Below, piece by piece: positions 27,991 through 34,972 of a DNA stretch of 64,000 nt (position 1 is the stretch's first letter; each line of letters starts with the position of its first letter). The position numbers were made by a program, and so were the translations under genes. The notes beneath the pieces were generated by a model, which had not been told where the DNA came from, did not search any database, and saw only the letters and a program-made list of their open reading frames with translations. Source of the stretch: Pedobacter cryophilus (lineage in GTDB: Bacteria; Bacteroidota; Bacteroidia; Sphingobacteriales; Sphingobacteriaceae); contig NZ_SWBP01000001.1 of assembly GCF_005116455.1 (NCBI RefSeq), positions 248,001 through 312,000 of the forward strand, written 5' to 3'.

Positions 27991-28125
27991 ATGAAACAAA
28001 ATAATTTACATACAGAAAAAAGCAATTCATCAAATTACGGTGACGCATTTTCTATGGTTATTTGTTTACCTTCTTCAAGAATAATCTCTTTACGACGACG
28101 ACCCCTATTTATTCCCAGATTTTGA
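27991..28125 (+). CDS. arginine-rich leader peptide (putative attenuator) of arg operon
   Basis: This 44-codon ORF begins at ATG 27991 and ends at TGA 28123. Near the end it reads ...SSRIISLRRRPLFIPRF, with three consecutive CGA Arg codons at 28093-28101 and two AGA codons. An ORF with tandem codons for the pathway's end product, placed just upstream of the biosynthetic operon and overlapping a hairpin, is the classical design of ribosome-mediated attenuation. It starts about 245 bp before the GNAT acyltransferase gene. Whether it is translated is inference. It could also be a fortuitous ORF; the Arg run and hairpin overlap argue against that. Confidence 0.6.
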   Translation: MKQNNLHTEKSNSSNYGDAFSMVICLPSSRIISLRRRPLFIPRF

Positions 28126-28141
28126 TTAATCTGAGAATAAA
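28108..28141 (+). promoter_or_regulatory. hairpin overlapping end of arginine leader ORF
   Basis: TTTATTCCCAGATT (28108-28121) can pair with AATCTGAGAATAAA (28128-28141): 14-bp stem with one mismatch, 6-nt loop containing the leader stop codon. A ribosome stalled at the CGA run would sit at the foot of the stem. No strong U-run follows, so the output may not be a classical intrinsic terminator. Confidence 0.5.
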
Positions 28142-28235
28142 ATTCTAAAACCAAAAAGGTCATTTTCAATGGCTTACGTCAATTAACAATTCCATTTAAT
28201 TAAAAATATGTGGTTTTAAAAGCCACTCTCTATCA

Positions 28236-28895
28236 ATGCATACTCCAAATTTTAATATACTGGTTGCAGGATTACAACATGTAAACTTTGCAGAAACCAT
28301 TTGTGATGAAATGGCTGTATCTGCCAAAGCAAGAGGCACAGGTATTGCTAAACGTTCACCAGAATATATTTCTAACAAAATGCTAGAAGGAAAGGCCGTA
28401 ATTGCGCTTCATAAAGATGGCACATGGGCTGGGTTTTGTTATATCGAAACCTGGAGTCATGGAGATTTTGTAGCTAACTCCGGTTTAATTGTAAACCCAA
28501 TTTATAGAAAAGCAGGTTTAGCAAAGGCTATTAAAACCAAAATATTTGAACTTTCTCGCCAAAAATACCCCGACTCGAAAATATTTGGTTTAACCACTGG
28601 TTTAGCGGTAATGAAAATTAACTCTGATTTAGGTTATGAACCCGTTACTTATTCAGAATTAACTCAAGATGAAAATTTTTGGAAAGGTTGCCAAAGCTGT
28701 GTGAATTACGATATTTTAATGAGCAAGGGCAGACAAAATTGTATGTGTACGGCTATGCTTTATGATCCGGCAGAGAAAAAAATTGAAGAGGAAGAACGTT
28801 TTACAAAAATCGCTAAAAAGGCAAATTTATTAAAACGATTAGAAGCTAAAATTCGCAGTTTCACCAAAATTGTAGCAGTTAGTTTAACAAATTAA
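28236..28895 (+). CDS. GNAT acyltransferase, probable N-acylglutamate synthase of arginine pathway
   Basis: A 219-residue GNAT-fold protein (core about 15-150; acyl-CoA loop near VNPIYRKAGLAKAI) with a Cys-rich segment CQSCVN...CMCTAM and a basic C-terminal helix. It is the first structural gene after the leader, directly upstream of argG. In Bacteroides a homologous gene in the same place supplies the first step (N-acylation of glutamate, reported as N-succinylglutamate synthase). No argA or argJ is present, so this gene is the natural candidate. Whether it uses acetyl-CoA or succinyl-CoA cannot be read directly. Confidence 0.75.
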   Translation: MHTPNFNILVAGLQHVNFAETICDEMAVSAKARGTGIAKRSPEYISNKMLEGKAVIALHKDGTWAGFCYIETWSHGDFVANSGLIVNPIYRKAGLAKAIKTKIFELSRQKYPDSKIFGLTTGLAVMKINSDLGYEPVTYSELTQDENFWKGCQSCVNYDILMSKGRQNCMCTAMLYDPAEKKIEEEERFTKIAKKANLLKRLEAKIRSFTKIVAVSLTN

Positions 28896-28926
28896 ATTTT
28901 ATTGATTAATGATTATGCGATTGCAA

Positions 28927-28978
28927 GGTCTCATATCTCACATCTCATCCCGGTAGCTTATCGGGACTCATATCTGAT
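28927..28978 (+). repeat. heptamer repeats with GC-rich hairpin upstream of argG
   Basis: Degenerate 7-nt units (TCTCATA, TCTCACA, TCTCATC, then ACTCATA, TCTGATA) are interrupted by a hairpin CCCGGTA-gct-TATCGGG at 28949-28965. It looks like a small dispersed repeat inserted between the GNAT gene and argG. Confidence 0.5.
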
Positions 28979-28982
28979 AATA

Positions 28983-30179
28983 ATGAAAAAGAAAGTAGTT
29001 TTAGCTTTTAGTGGAGGATTAGATACCTCATTTTGCTGTATTTATTTAACCAAAGATTTAGACCTAGAAGTCCATTCTGTAATTGTAAATACCGGTGGTT
29101 TTTCTGAAGAGGAATTAAAACAAATTGAAGAAAGAGCTTACAGTTTAGGCGTAACCTCACATCATGCTGTTGATGCCGTTAAAGGATATTATGACAATTG
29201 TTTAAAATATTTGGTTTTTGGAAACGTATTAAAAAACAATACCTACCCACTTTCTGTGAGTGCCGAAAGAGTAACCCAAGCTACTGCAATTGCAAATTAT
29301 GCTAAAAAAATTGATGCTGATTTTGTTGCTCACGGAAGTACCGGAGCAGGGAATGACCAGGTTAGGTTTGATATGATTTTCAATATTTTGGTTCCAAAAG
29401 TGGGTATCATCACTCCTATTAGAGATTTAAAATTAAGCAGAGAAGCAGAGATTGAATATTTACACAAACATGGTGTAGAAATCAACGCAGAAAAAGCTAA
29501 ATACTCTATCAATAAAGGAATTTGGGGCACATCAGTTGGTGGTAAAGAAACTTTAACCTCTAACGGAATGCTTCCTGAAGAAGCTTGGCCAACTCAAGTC
29601 ACTAAATCAGAACCAGAAAATGTTGAATTAGAGTTTGTTAAAGGCGAGTTAGTAGGCCTGAATGGCGCATCTTATAGCCACCCAACAGAAGCGATACAAG
29701 CATTACAAGAAATTGCTGCACCTTTTGGTGTGGGCAGAGATATTCATATTGGTGATACTATTATAGGAATTAAAGGAAGAGTAGGTTTTGAAGCGGCAGC
29801 TCCAATGGTAATTATTAAAGCTCACCACGCTTTAGAAAAACATACTTTAACCAAATGGCAATTAAGCTGGAAAGACCAATTATCTATGTTTTATGGAAAT
29901 TGGATGCATGAAGGTCAGTTTCATGACCCTATTATGCGTGATATTGAAGCTTTTTTAAGTAACAGTCAAAAAACAGTAAGCGGAAAAGTTTTCATCCAAT
30001 TAATGCCTTATCGTTTTGTTGTAATAGGTATTGAATCTGAACATGATTTGATGAGTAGTAAATTTGGAAGCTATGGAGAAATGAATGAAGGATATACCGG
30101 AGATGATGTAAAAGGTTTCTCTAAAATATTTGGAAATCAAGTATCTATTTGGCACAAAGTAAACCCCCAAACCCCCTAA
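28983..30179 (+). CDS. argG: argininosuccinate synthase
   Basis: About 398 residues. The ATP-pyrophosphatase loop AFSGGLDTS is at residues 7-15, followed by AHGSTGAGNDQVRF. It joins citrulline and aspartate with ATP to argininosuccinate, the penultimate arginine step. The start is ATG 28983 (MKKKVVLAFSGGLD); a longer reading from TTG 28902 would translate the heptamer repeat and is rejected. The last codons (NPQTP) come from the left arm of a repeat element that continues into argC. Confidence 0.95.
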   Translation: MKKKVVLAFSGGLDTSFCCIYLTKDLDLEVHSVIVNTGGFSEEELKQIEERAYSLGVTSHHAVDAVKGYYDNCLKYLVFGNVLKNNTYPLSVSAERVTQATAIANYAKKIDADFVAHGSTGAGNDQVRFDMIFNILVPKVGIITPIRDLKLSREAEIEYLHKHGVEINAEKAKYSINKGIWGTSVGGKETLTSNGMLPEEAWPTQVTKSEPENVELEFVKGELVGLNGASYSHPTEAIQALQEIAAPFGVGRDIHIGDTIIGIKGRVGFEAAAPMVIIKAHHALEKHTLTKWQLSWKDQLSMFYGNWMHEGQFHDPIMRDIEAFLSNSQKTVSGKVFIQLMPYRFVVIGIESEHDLMSSKFGSYGEMNEGYTGDDVKGFSKIFGNQVSIWHKVNPQTP

Positions 30180-30282
30180 AAGGGGCTTTCCTACGAGTAG
30201 GAATTAAAAAATTTGAAATTATGAGTAATAATTTAAATAAAGAATTGCAAAGTAATGCCCGCTCAAGGGGCTTGGGGGTGGG
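30164..30282 (+). repeat. inverted-repeat pair at argG/argC junction
   Basis: The left arm (30164-30191) begins CCCCCAAACCCCCT and includes AAAAGGGG; the right arm (30257-30282) is its imperfect inverted copy, GCTCAAGGGGCTTGGGGGT. The arms are about 65 bp apart. The left arm encodes the ArgG C-terminus and stop; the right arm encodes the ArgC N-terminus. Confidence 0.65.
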
Positions 30283-31246
30283 AATTATAGGTGGAGCAGG
30301 TTATACAGGTGGTGAGTTACTAAGAATCCTAATTAACCATCCGAATGTTGAAATTGCATTTATTCATAGCAACAGCAATGCTGGAAACCTAATTTCTGAT
30401 GTACATACTGATTTATTAGGAGACACTGATTTAAAATTTACAGATCAGCTTTCGCAGGATATTGATGTTCTTTTCCTTTGTGTAGGACATGGAGATGCCA
30501 GAAAGTTTTTAGAAGCAAATCCAATAAGTGATACTATTAAAATCATTGATTTATCTCAGGATTTTAGACTAAATCAAAAATCGGAAATTGGAAATCGGAA
30601 ATTCATCTACGGTTTACCCGAACTCCATAAAGAAGCCATTAAAACCGCTCAAAACATTGCTAATCCAGGTTGTTTTGCTACTTGCATTCAAATGGCTTTA
30701 TTACCGCTAGCTAAAGCTGGATTATTAAATGCAGAAGTTCATATTTCTGCTACCACTGGTTCTACAGGTGCCGGACAAAAACCCGGCTCAACTACTCATT
30801 TTAGCTGGAGAAATAATAACCTATCGGTTTATAAAGCTTTTGAACATCAGCATTTGAATGAAATCGGCGAAAGCTTAATACAACTACAAGCCGATTTCTC
30901 TAAAGAAATTAATTTTATTCCTTACCGTGGAGATTTTGCTCGTGGGATTATGGCATCATCTTATATAGAATCTGATTTAACTATAGAAGAAGCAGAAAAA
31001 CTATATACAGACTTTTACGCCGAACATCCTTTTACTCATATCAGCAAGCAAAATATAGATTTAAAGCAGGTAGTAAATACCAATAAATGTTTAATCCATT
31101 TAGAAAAGCATGGTAATAAATTGTTGATTTTATCCATCATCGATAATCTATTAAAAGGTGCATCCGGGCAGGCAGTGCAGAATATGAATTTGATGTTTGG
31201 GTTGGAAGAAATGGCGGGATTAAGGTTGAAAGCTTCTTATTTTTAG
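30221..31246 (+). CDS. argC: N-acyl-gamma-glutamyl-phosphate reductase
   Basis: About 341 residues with an NAD(P)-binding IIGGAGYTGGELLRIL near the N-terminus and the catalytic Cys151 in NPGCFATC, plus conserved GSTGAGQ. It reduces N-acylglutamyl phosphate to the semialdehyde. ATG 30221 is the first convincing start, but it gives an unusual ~20-residue extension encoded by a repeat arm; GTG 30278 inside that arm (reading MGIIGGAGYTGG) would give the family's normal N-terminus and is a serious alternative. Confidence 0.93.
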   Translation: MSNNLNKELQSNARSRGLGVGIIGGAGYTGGELLRILINHPNVEIAFIHSNSNAGNLISDVHTDLLGDTDLKFTDQLSQDIDVLFLCVGHGDARKFLEANPISDTIKIIDLSQDFRLNQKSEIGNRKFIYGLPELHKEAIKTAQNIANPGCFATCIQMALLPLAKAGLLNAEVHISATTGSTGAGQKPGSTTHFSWRNNNLSVYKAFEHQHLNEIGESLIQLQADFSKEINFIPYRGDFARGIMASSYIESDLTIEEAEKLYTDFYAEHPFTHISKQNIDLKQVVNTNKCLIHLEKHGNKLLILSIIDNLLKGASGQAVQNMNLMFGLEEMAGLRLKASYF

Positions 31247-31399
31247 CCTCACCCTAACCCTCTCCAAAGGAGAGGGAACACTGGGCGCAGACTTTAAAAA
31301 AACAGTAAGATTTTCAGATTTAAAAAATCTCAAAACAAATTAAATAAGTATTAAAAATTTATAAGAACTCCCTCTCCCTTGGAGAGGGCTGGGATGAGG
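31247..31399 (+). repeat. REP/BIME-like inverted-repeat element filling argC/argD gap
   Basis: 30-bp arms at 31247-31276 and 31370-31399 are inverted copies (26/30). Each arm is itself a hairpin, CCCTCTCC...GGAGAGGG, with a flanking CCTCACCC-type tail. The element starts on the base after the argC stop and ends 5 bp before the argD ATG, so it makes up the whole junction. Confidence 0.8.
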
Positions 31400-31404
31400 C
31401 AATT

Positions 31405-32532
31405 ATGAAACTATTCGACGTATATCCAATCAACCATATAAACATTGTTAAAGGCAAAGGAAGCCAGGTTTGGGATAATAATGGGCAAGAATATTTAGAC
31501 TTATATGGAGGTCACGCCGTGATTTCTATTGGTCATACTCATCCACATTATGTAAAAAGGCTAAAAGACCAATTGGGTCAAATAGGATTTTACTCTAACT
31601 CTATTGAAATTCCTATTCAAGTAGAATTAGCTAAAAAATTAGGCGAAATATCTGGTAAAGAAGATTTTCAGCTTTTCCTTTGCAACTCGGGTGCAGAAGC
31701 AAATGAAAATGCGCTTAAGTTGGCTTCGTTTGCTAATGGAAGAAAGAAAATTATTGCTTTCACTAAATCTTTTCATGGTAGAACTTCTTTAGCCGTTGCA
31801 GTTACAGATAATCCTAAAATTATAGCTCCGGTTAATGAGAATCCAAATATTATTTTTCTTCCTTTTAATGATATTGAAGCTTTAAAAAACGTTTTTGAAG
31901 ACGAAGGAGAAGAAATTTGTGCTGTAATTATAGAAGGCATTCAAGGTGTAGGTGGAATTAGGGTAGCAAGTGAAGAATTTTTAAAAACCATTCGTATGCT
32001 TTGTGATGAAAACGGAGCTTATTTTATTGCCGATTCTGTACAATGTGGTTACGGTAGAAGCGGTAAATTTTATGCTCATGATTTTTCTGAAGTGGATGCA
32101 GATATTTATTGCATGGCTAAAGGAATGGGCAATGGCTTCCCAATTGGTGCAATTAGCATCAGCCCGAAATTAAAACCTTGGCATGGAATGCTAGGAACCA
32201 CTTTTGGAGGAAACCATTTGGCTTGTGCAGCAGCTTTAGCAGTTTTAGAAGTAATAGAACAAGACAACTTGATTAAAAATGCTGAAACAGTTGGAAATTA
32301 CTTGATTACCGAACTTCAAAAATTTGATAAGATTATAGAAGTAAGAGGCAGAGGTTTAATGATAGGTATTGAATTACCAGAAGAATTAAGTCATGTTAAA
32401 AAAGACTTACTTTTTAAAGAACATATTTTTACCGGCGAAGCCAAACCCAATGTGATTAGGTTATTGCCTGCTTTAAATTTAACAATGGCTCATGCCGATA
32501 GGTTTTTGACTTCGCTGTCAAAGTTTGTTTAA
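31405..32532 (+). CDS. argD: N-acylornithine aminotransferase
   Basis: A 375-residue class III PLP aminotransferase with the NSGAEANENALKLA phosphate-binding segment, SFHGRT, and PLP lysine K239 in MAKGMGNG. It transfers an amino group from glutamate to N-acylglutamate semialdehyde. Length is at the short end of the family but complete. It begins 5 bp after the inverted-repeat element; a -7-like TATATTTG occurs right after its stop, ahead of the antitoxin gene. Confidence 0.93.
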   Translation: MKLFDVYPINHINIVKGKGSQVWDNNGQEYLDLYGGHAVISIGHTHPHYVKRLKDQLGQIGFYSNSIEIPIQVELAKKLGEISGKEDFQLFLCNSGAEANENALKLASFANGRKKIIAFTKSFHGRTSLAVAVTDNPKIIAPVNENPNIIFLPFNDIEALKNVFEDEGEEICAVIIEGIQGVGGIRVASEEFLKTIRMLCDENGAYFIADSVQCGYGRSGKFYAHDFSEVDADIYCMAKGMGNGFPIGAISISPKLKPWHGMLGTTFGGNHLACAAALAVLEVIEQDNLIKNAETVGNYLITELQKFDKIIEVRGRGLMIGIELPEELSHVKKDLLFKEHIFTGEAKPNVIRLLPALNLTMAHADRFLTSLSKFV

Positions 32533-32543
32533 TGGCATTTAAT

Positions 32544-32551
32544 TATATTTG
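32544..32551 (+). promoter_or_regulatory. TAnnTTTG -7 box before antitoxin gene
   Basis: TATATTTG lies 3 nt before ATG 32555, with TTTG at 32524-32527 upstream (16-nt spacing). If used, it would give a nearly leaderless internal transcript for the antitoxin and downstream argF'. Confidence 0.45.
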
Positions 32552-32554
32552 TAT

Positions 32555-32752
32555 ATGACAGTAAAATATTTAATCTACGAAAAGGGGAATAAAACTGCAG
32601 TTCAAATGAGCCTAGAGGATTATCATGCACTTTTGGCAAGTGCAAATATTTTACCTGATTATGTAATTAATGGTATCAAAAAAGGTCAGGAAGAAGGGAA
32701 ATTAGGCATGACCAAATCTACTGAGGAAGTGATGAATAAATACAAATCATGA
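32555..32752 (+). CDS. antitoxin-like protein of a decayed toxin-antitoxin pair
   Basis: A 65-residue acidic protein (MTVKYLIYEKGNKTAVQM...) with the look of short antitoxins (hydrophilic, C-terminal KSTEEVMNKY). Its stop overlaps the next ATG as ATGA, the typical coupling of antitoxin-toxin operons, and the following DNA matches the two ends of a RelE/ParE-type toxin. The first in-frame TTG (32549) lies within the -7 box, so ATG 32555 is chosen. It sits inside the arg operon between argD and argF'. Confidence 0.6.
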   Translation: MTVKYLIYEKGNKTAVQMSLEDYHALLASANILPDYVINGIKKGQEEGKLGMTKSTEEVMNKYKS

Positions 32753-32848
32753 AATTAGAAGTTCGTTGGTCACCTAATTTATGAAGTATTTGATAACTAC
32801 ATCCTTCTAGTTTTCTTCTGGGATAATCGACAACAACCTATTTTTTAA
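32749..32848 (+). pseudogene. RelE/ParE-type toxin remnant with internal deletion
   Basis: Starting at ATG 32749 the frame reads MKLEVRWSPNL then stops at 32784. From 32780 a different frame reads YEVFDNYILLVFFWDNRQQP and ends in TAA at 32848. The first piece resembles the start, and the second the end, of RelE/ParE-superfamily toxins (WSP near the N-terminus, FFDxRQNP at the C-terminus). The middle, with most of the fold, is deleted and the ends are out of frame. This is inferred from remembered family patterns. Confidence 0.6.
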
Positions 32849-32863
32849 ATCAATCTCATATAA

Positions 32864-33850
32864 ATGAAATTATTCACTTCTGTAAATGATGTAACCGACA
32901 TCAAAAAACTGGTTTCAGAAGCCATTTCAATGAAGAAAAATCCTTTTGCTGATGAACAACTGGGCAAACATAAAACTTTAGGTTTAATTTTTTTAAACCC
33001 GAGTTTGCGTACCCGTTTAAGCACTCAAAAAGCTGCCTTAAATTTAGGAATGCAGGTAATGGTAATGAATCTTGACAAAGAAGGTTGGGCTTTAGAAACC
33101 AGAGACGGCGTAATTATGAACGGCACAACGGTAGAACATATCAGAGAAGCTGCCGGTGTAATGGGCCAATATTGTGATGTTATCGGTTTCAGATCTTTTC
33201 CTGGTTTAATAAATAGAGAAGAAGATTATTCGGAAGGAATCTTTAATAAGTTTGTTAAATATTGTGGTGTTCCTGTCGTAAGTTTAGAATCAGCTACCCG
33301 TCATCCTTTACAAAGTTTGGCGGATTTAATCACCATAGAAGAATTAAAGAAAACGGCAAAACCTAAAGTGGTTTTAACGTGGGCACCTCACGTTAAACCT
33401 TTACCTCAAGCTGTTGCCAATTCTTTTGCTGAGTGGATGAATAAAGCCGATTATGATTTTGTAATCACCCATCCAAAAGGTTATGATTTAGCCCCGGAGT
33501 TTGTAGGAAATGCAAGAGTAACTAATAATCAGGATGAAGCTTTGGCTGGCGCCGATTTTGTGTACGTTAAAAATTGGTCGTCTTACAACGATTACGGGAA
33601 AATTTTATCTGACGGTGAAGGTTGGATGATGACTAATGAAAAGCTAAAACTCACCAACAACGCCAGTGTAATGCATTGTTTGCCCGTAAGAAGAGGTTTA
33701 GAACTTTCTCACGAAATTTTAGACGGTACAAATTCTTTAGTTTTAAATCAAGCGAATAACAGGGTTTGGGCAGCACAAGCTGTTTTGAAAAGGTGCCTCA
33801 CCCAAACCCTCTCCAAAGGAGAGGGCTTACCTGAAATGAGAATAAAATGA
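32864..33850 (+). CDS. argF': N-acyl-L-ornithine transcarbamylase (ArgF', probably N-succinylornithine)
   Basis: 328 residues with carbamoyl-phosphate motif SLRTR (47-51), RHPLQSLADL and HCLPVRR. It makes N-acylcitrulline and is homologous to Bacteroides fragilis N-succinylornithine transcarbamylase. The residue that separates acetyl- (Glu) from succinyl-specific (Pro) enzymes aligns with Val90 here in NGTTVEH; a non-acidic residue favours the succinyl substrate. The last ~18 residues (from CLTQTLSKGEG) are encoded by the left arm and interior of an inverted-repeat element, and the stop overlaps argB as ATGA. Confidence 0.9.
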   Translation: MKLFTSVNDVTDIKKLVSEAISMKKNPFADEQLGKHKTLGLIFLNPSLRTRLSTQKAALNLGMQVMVMNLDKEGWALETRDGVIMNGTTVEHIREAAGVMGQYCDVIGFRSFPGLINREEDYSEGIFNKFVKYCGVPVVSLESATRHPLQSLADLITIEELKKTAKPKVVLTWAPHVKPLPQAVANSFAEWMNKADYDFVITHPKGYDLAPEFVGNARVTNNQDEALAGADFVYVKNWSSYNDYGKILSDGEGWMMTNEKLKLTNNASVMHCLPVRRGLELSHEILDGTNSLVLNQANNRVWAAQAVLKRCLTQTLSKGEGLPEMRIK

Positions 33851-33919
33851 GTGATAACAAAAATCAACTAAAAAAGGAAACACTTGGCTCCCTCTCCTTT
33901 GGAGAGGGCCGGGGTGAGG
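33796..33919 (+). repeat. REP/BIME-like element spanning argF'/argB junction and coding on both sides
   Basis: 30-bp arms at 33796-33825 and 33890-33919 are inverted copies (27/30) and match those at 31247-31399. The left arm is translated as the end of ArgF', the right arm as the start of ArgB; the interior holds the ATGA stop/start overlap. Arms are hairpins CCCTCTCC-ttt-GGAGAGGG. Confidence 0.85.
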
Positions 33920-34734
33920 CTCTTTATATCATAAAAATAGGCGGAAATGTAATTGATGATTCTGAAAAATTACATCATTTTTTGAATGCTTTCGCCGATT
34001 TAAAAGGTTTTAAAATACTTGTTCATGGTGGCGGTAAAATGGCGACCAAATTAGGTGATGAAATGGGTATTGAAGCCCAAATGATTGATGGTAGAAGAAT
34101 CACAGATATTGAAACTTTACGCATCGTAACCATGGTTTATGCGGGTCTAATCAACAAAAAATTGGTGGCACAACTACAGATGAATAGTTGCAATGCTATT
34201 GGTTTAAGTGGTGCAGATGGAAATATCATTACAGCAAAAAAAAGACCTATAAAAAAATTGACAGCCAAAGATGGAAGCATTAAAGAAATAGATTTTGGTT
34301 TTGTTGGCGATTTAGAAGAAAAATCTATCCACACTAAAAACCTTTCCATTTTAATTGATAACGGCTTTGTCCCTGTTTTTTCGGCAATTACTCATGATGG
34401 CGAAAGTCAGCTATTAAACACCAATGCAGATACCATTGCTTCGGTAATTGCAGTAGCCATGTCGGCTCATTATGAAACCTCATTGGTTTACTGTTTTGAG
34501 AAAAAAGGCGTTTTGATTGACGTTGATGATGAAAATTCTGTTATTAGAGAAATTAACCCTATCACTTACGAAGAATTAAAAACCACCGGAGTGATTACCG
34601 ATGGAATGTTGCCTAAATTGCATAATGCTTTTGAGGCTATTAATAAAGGAGTAAAAGAAGTTTTTATTGGCAAAGCCGATGATTTAACCGACTTAAAAAA
34701 CGGAACATTATTTGGCACACGATTAATGAAATAG
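33847..34734 (+). CDS. argB: N-acylglutamate kinase
   Basis: 295 residues with the amino-acid kinase core: IIKIGGNVIDD, LVHGGGKMA, GLSGADGNII and VFSAITHD...LNTNADTIAS. It phosphorylates N-acylglutamate. The normal N-terminus of the family begins near LYIIKIGGN; here about 25 extra residues (MSDNKNQLKK...GRGEA) precede it and are encoded by the repeat element. No ATG, GTG or TTG lies in frame between 33847 and the kinase core, so this extension is required unless a non-standard start is used. Confidence 0.93.
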   Translation: MSDNKNQLKKETLGSLSFGEGRGEALYIIKIGGNVIDDSEKLHHFLNAFADLKGFKILVHGGGKMATKLGDEMGIEAQMIDGRRITDIETLRIVTMVYAGLINKKLVAQLQMNSCNAIGLSGADGNIITAKKRPIKKLTAKDGSIKEIDFGFVGDLEEKSIHTKNLSILIDNGFVPVFSAITHDGESQLLNTNADTIASVIAVAMSAHYETSLVYCFEKKGVLIDVDDENSVIREINPITYEELKTTGVITDGMLPKLHNAFEAINKGVKEVFIGKADDLTDLKNGTLFGTRLMK

Positions 34735-34744
34735 TATTTTTTTT

Positions 34745-34782
34745 ACCACAAAGAGAACAGAGATTTGCACAAAGAACACAAG
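34745..34782. repeat. CACAAAG-type degenerate repeat after argB
   Basis: Words CACAAAGAGAACAGAG and GCACAAAGAACACAAGG resemble a dispersed non-coding repeat; a fainter relative is at 12833-12859. Recognised by eye only. Confidence 0.3.
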
Positions 34783-34834
34783 GATATAAATATTTGACTG
34801 ACTAGATTAGGAGAATTAAACTATAACATTGCCT

Positions 34835-34935
34835 GCGTTAACGATGGAAGCGGCATCCTTTTTTGTCATTCTGAGCGGAGTCGAAGAATAAGGCAAAAAA
34901 GATATAGCGAACAGCGTGTTTAAACGCCCAAATTA
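34835..34935. repeat. modular ~100-bp repeat, copy A (argB/proC junction)
   Basis: A 24-bp arm GCGTTAACGATGGAAG... (34835-34858), a T run, a hairpin core GTCATTCTGAGCGGAGTCG (34865-34890), an A run (34895-34900) and a 35-bp arm ending CGCCCAAATTA. A second copy lies at 54627-54728 with arms inverted (24/24 and 32/35 identical) but the core in the same orientation. The core is a commonly seen Bacteroidetes intergenic sequence, from memory. Confidence 0.8.
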
Positions 34936-34972
34936 ATTATGTTTTAGTCTCGTCAACTAACAAACTGAAAAA

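Noticed and set aside
31247-31399. Intrinsic terminator between argC and argD
   Set aside because: The hairpins lack following U runs, match another copy embedded in coding sequence, and the downstream gene is expected to be co-transcribed.
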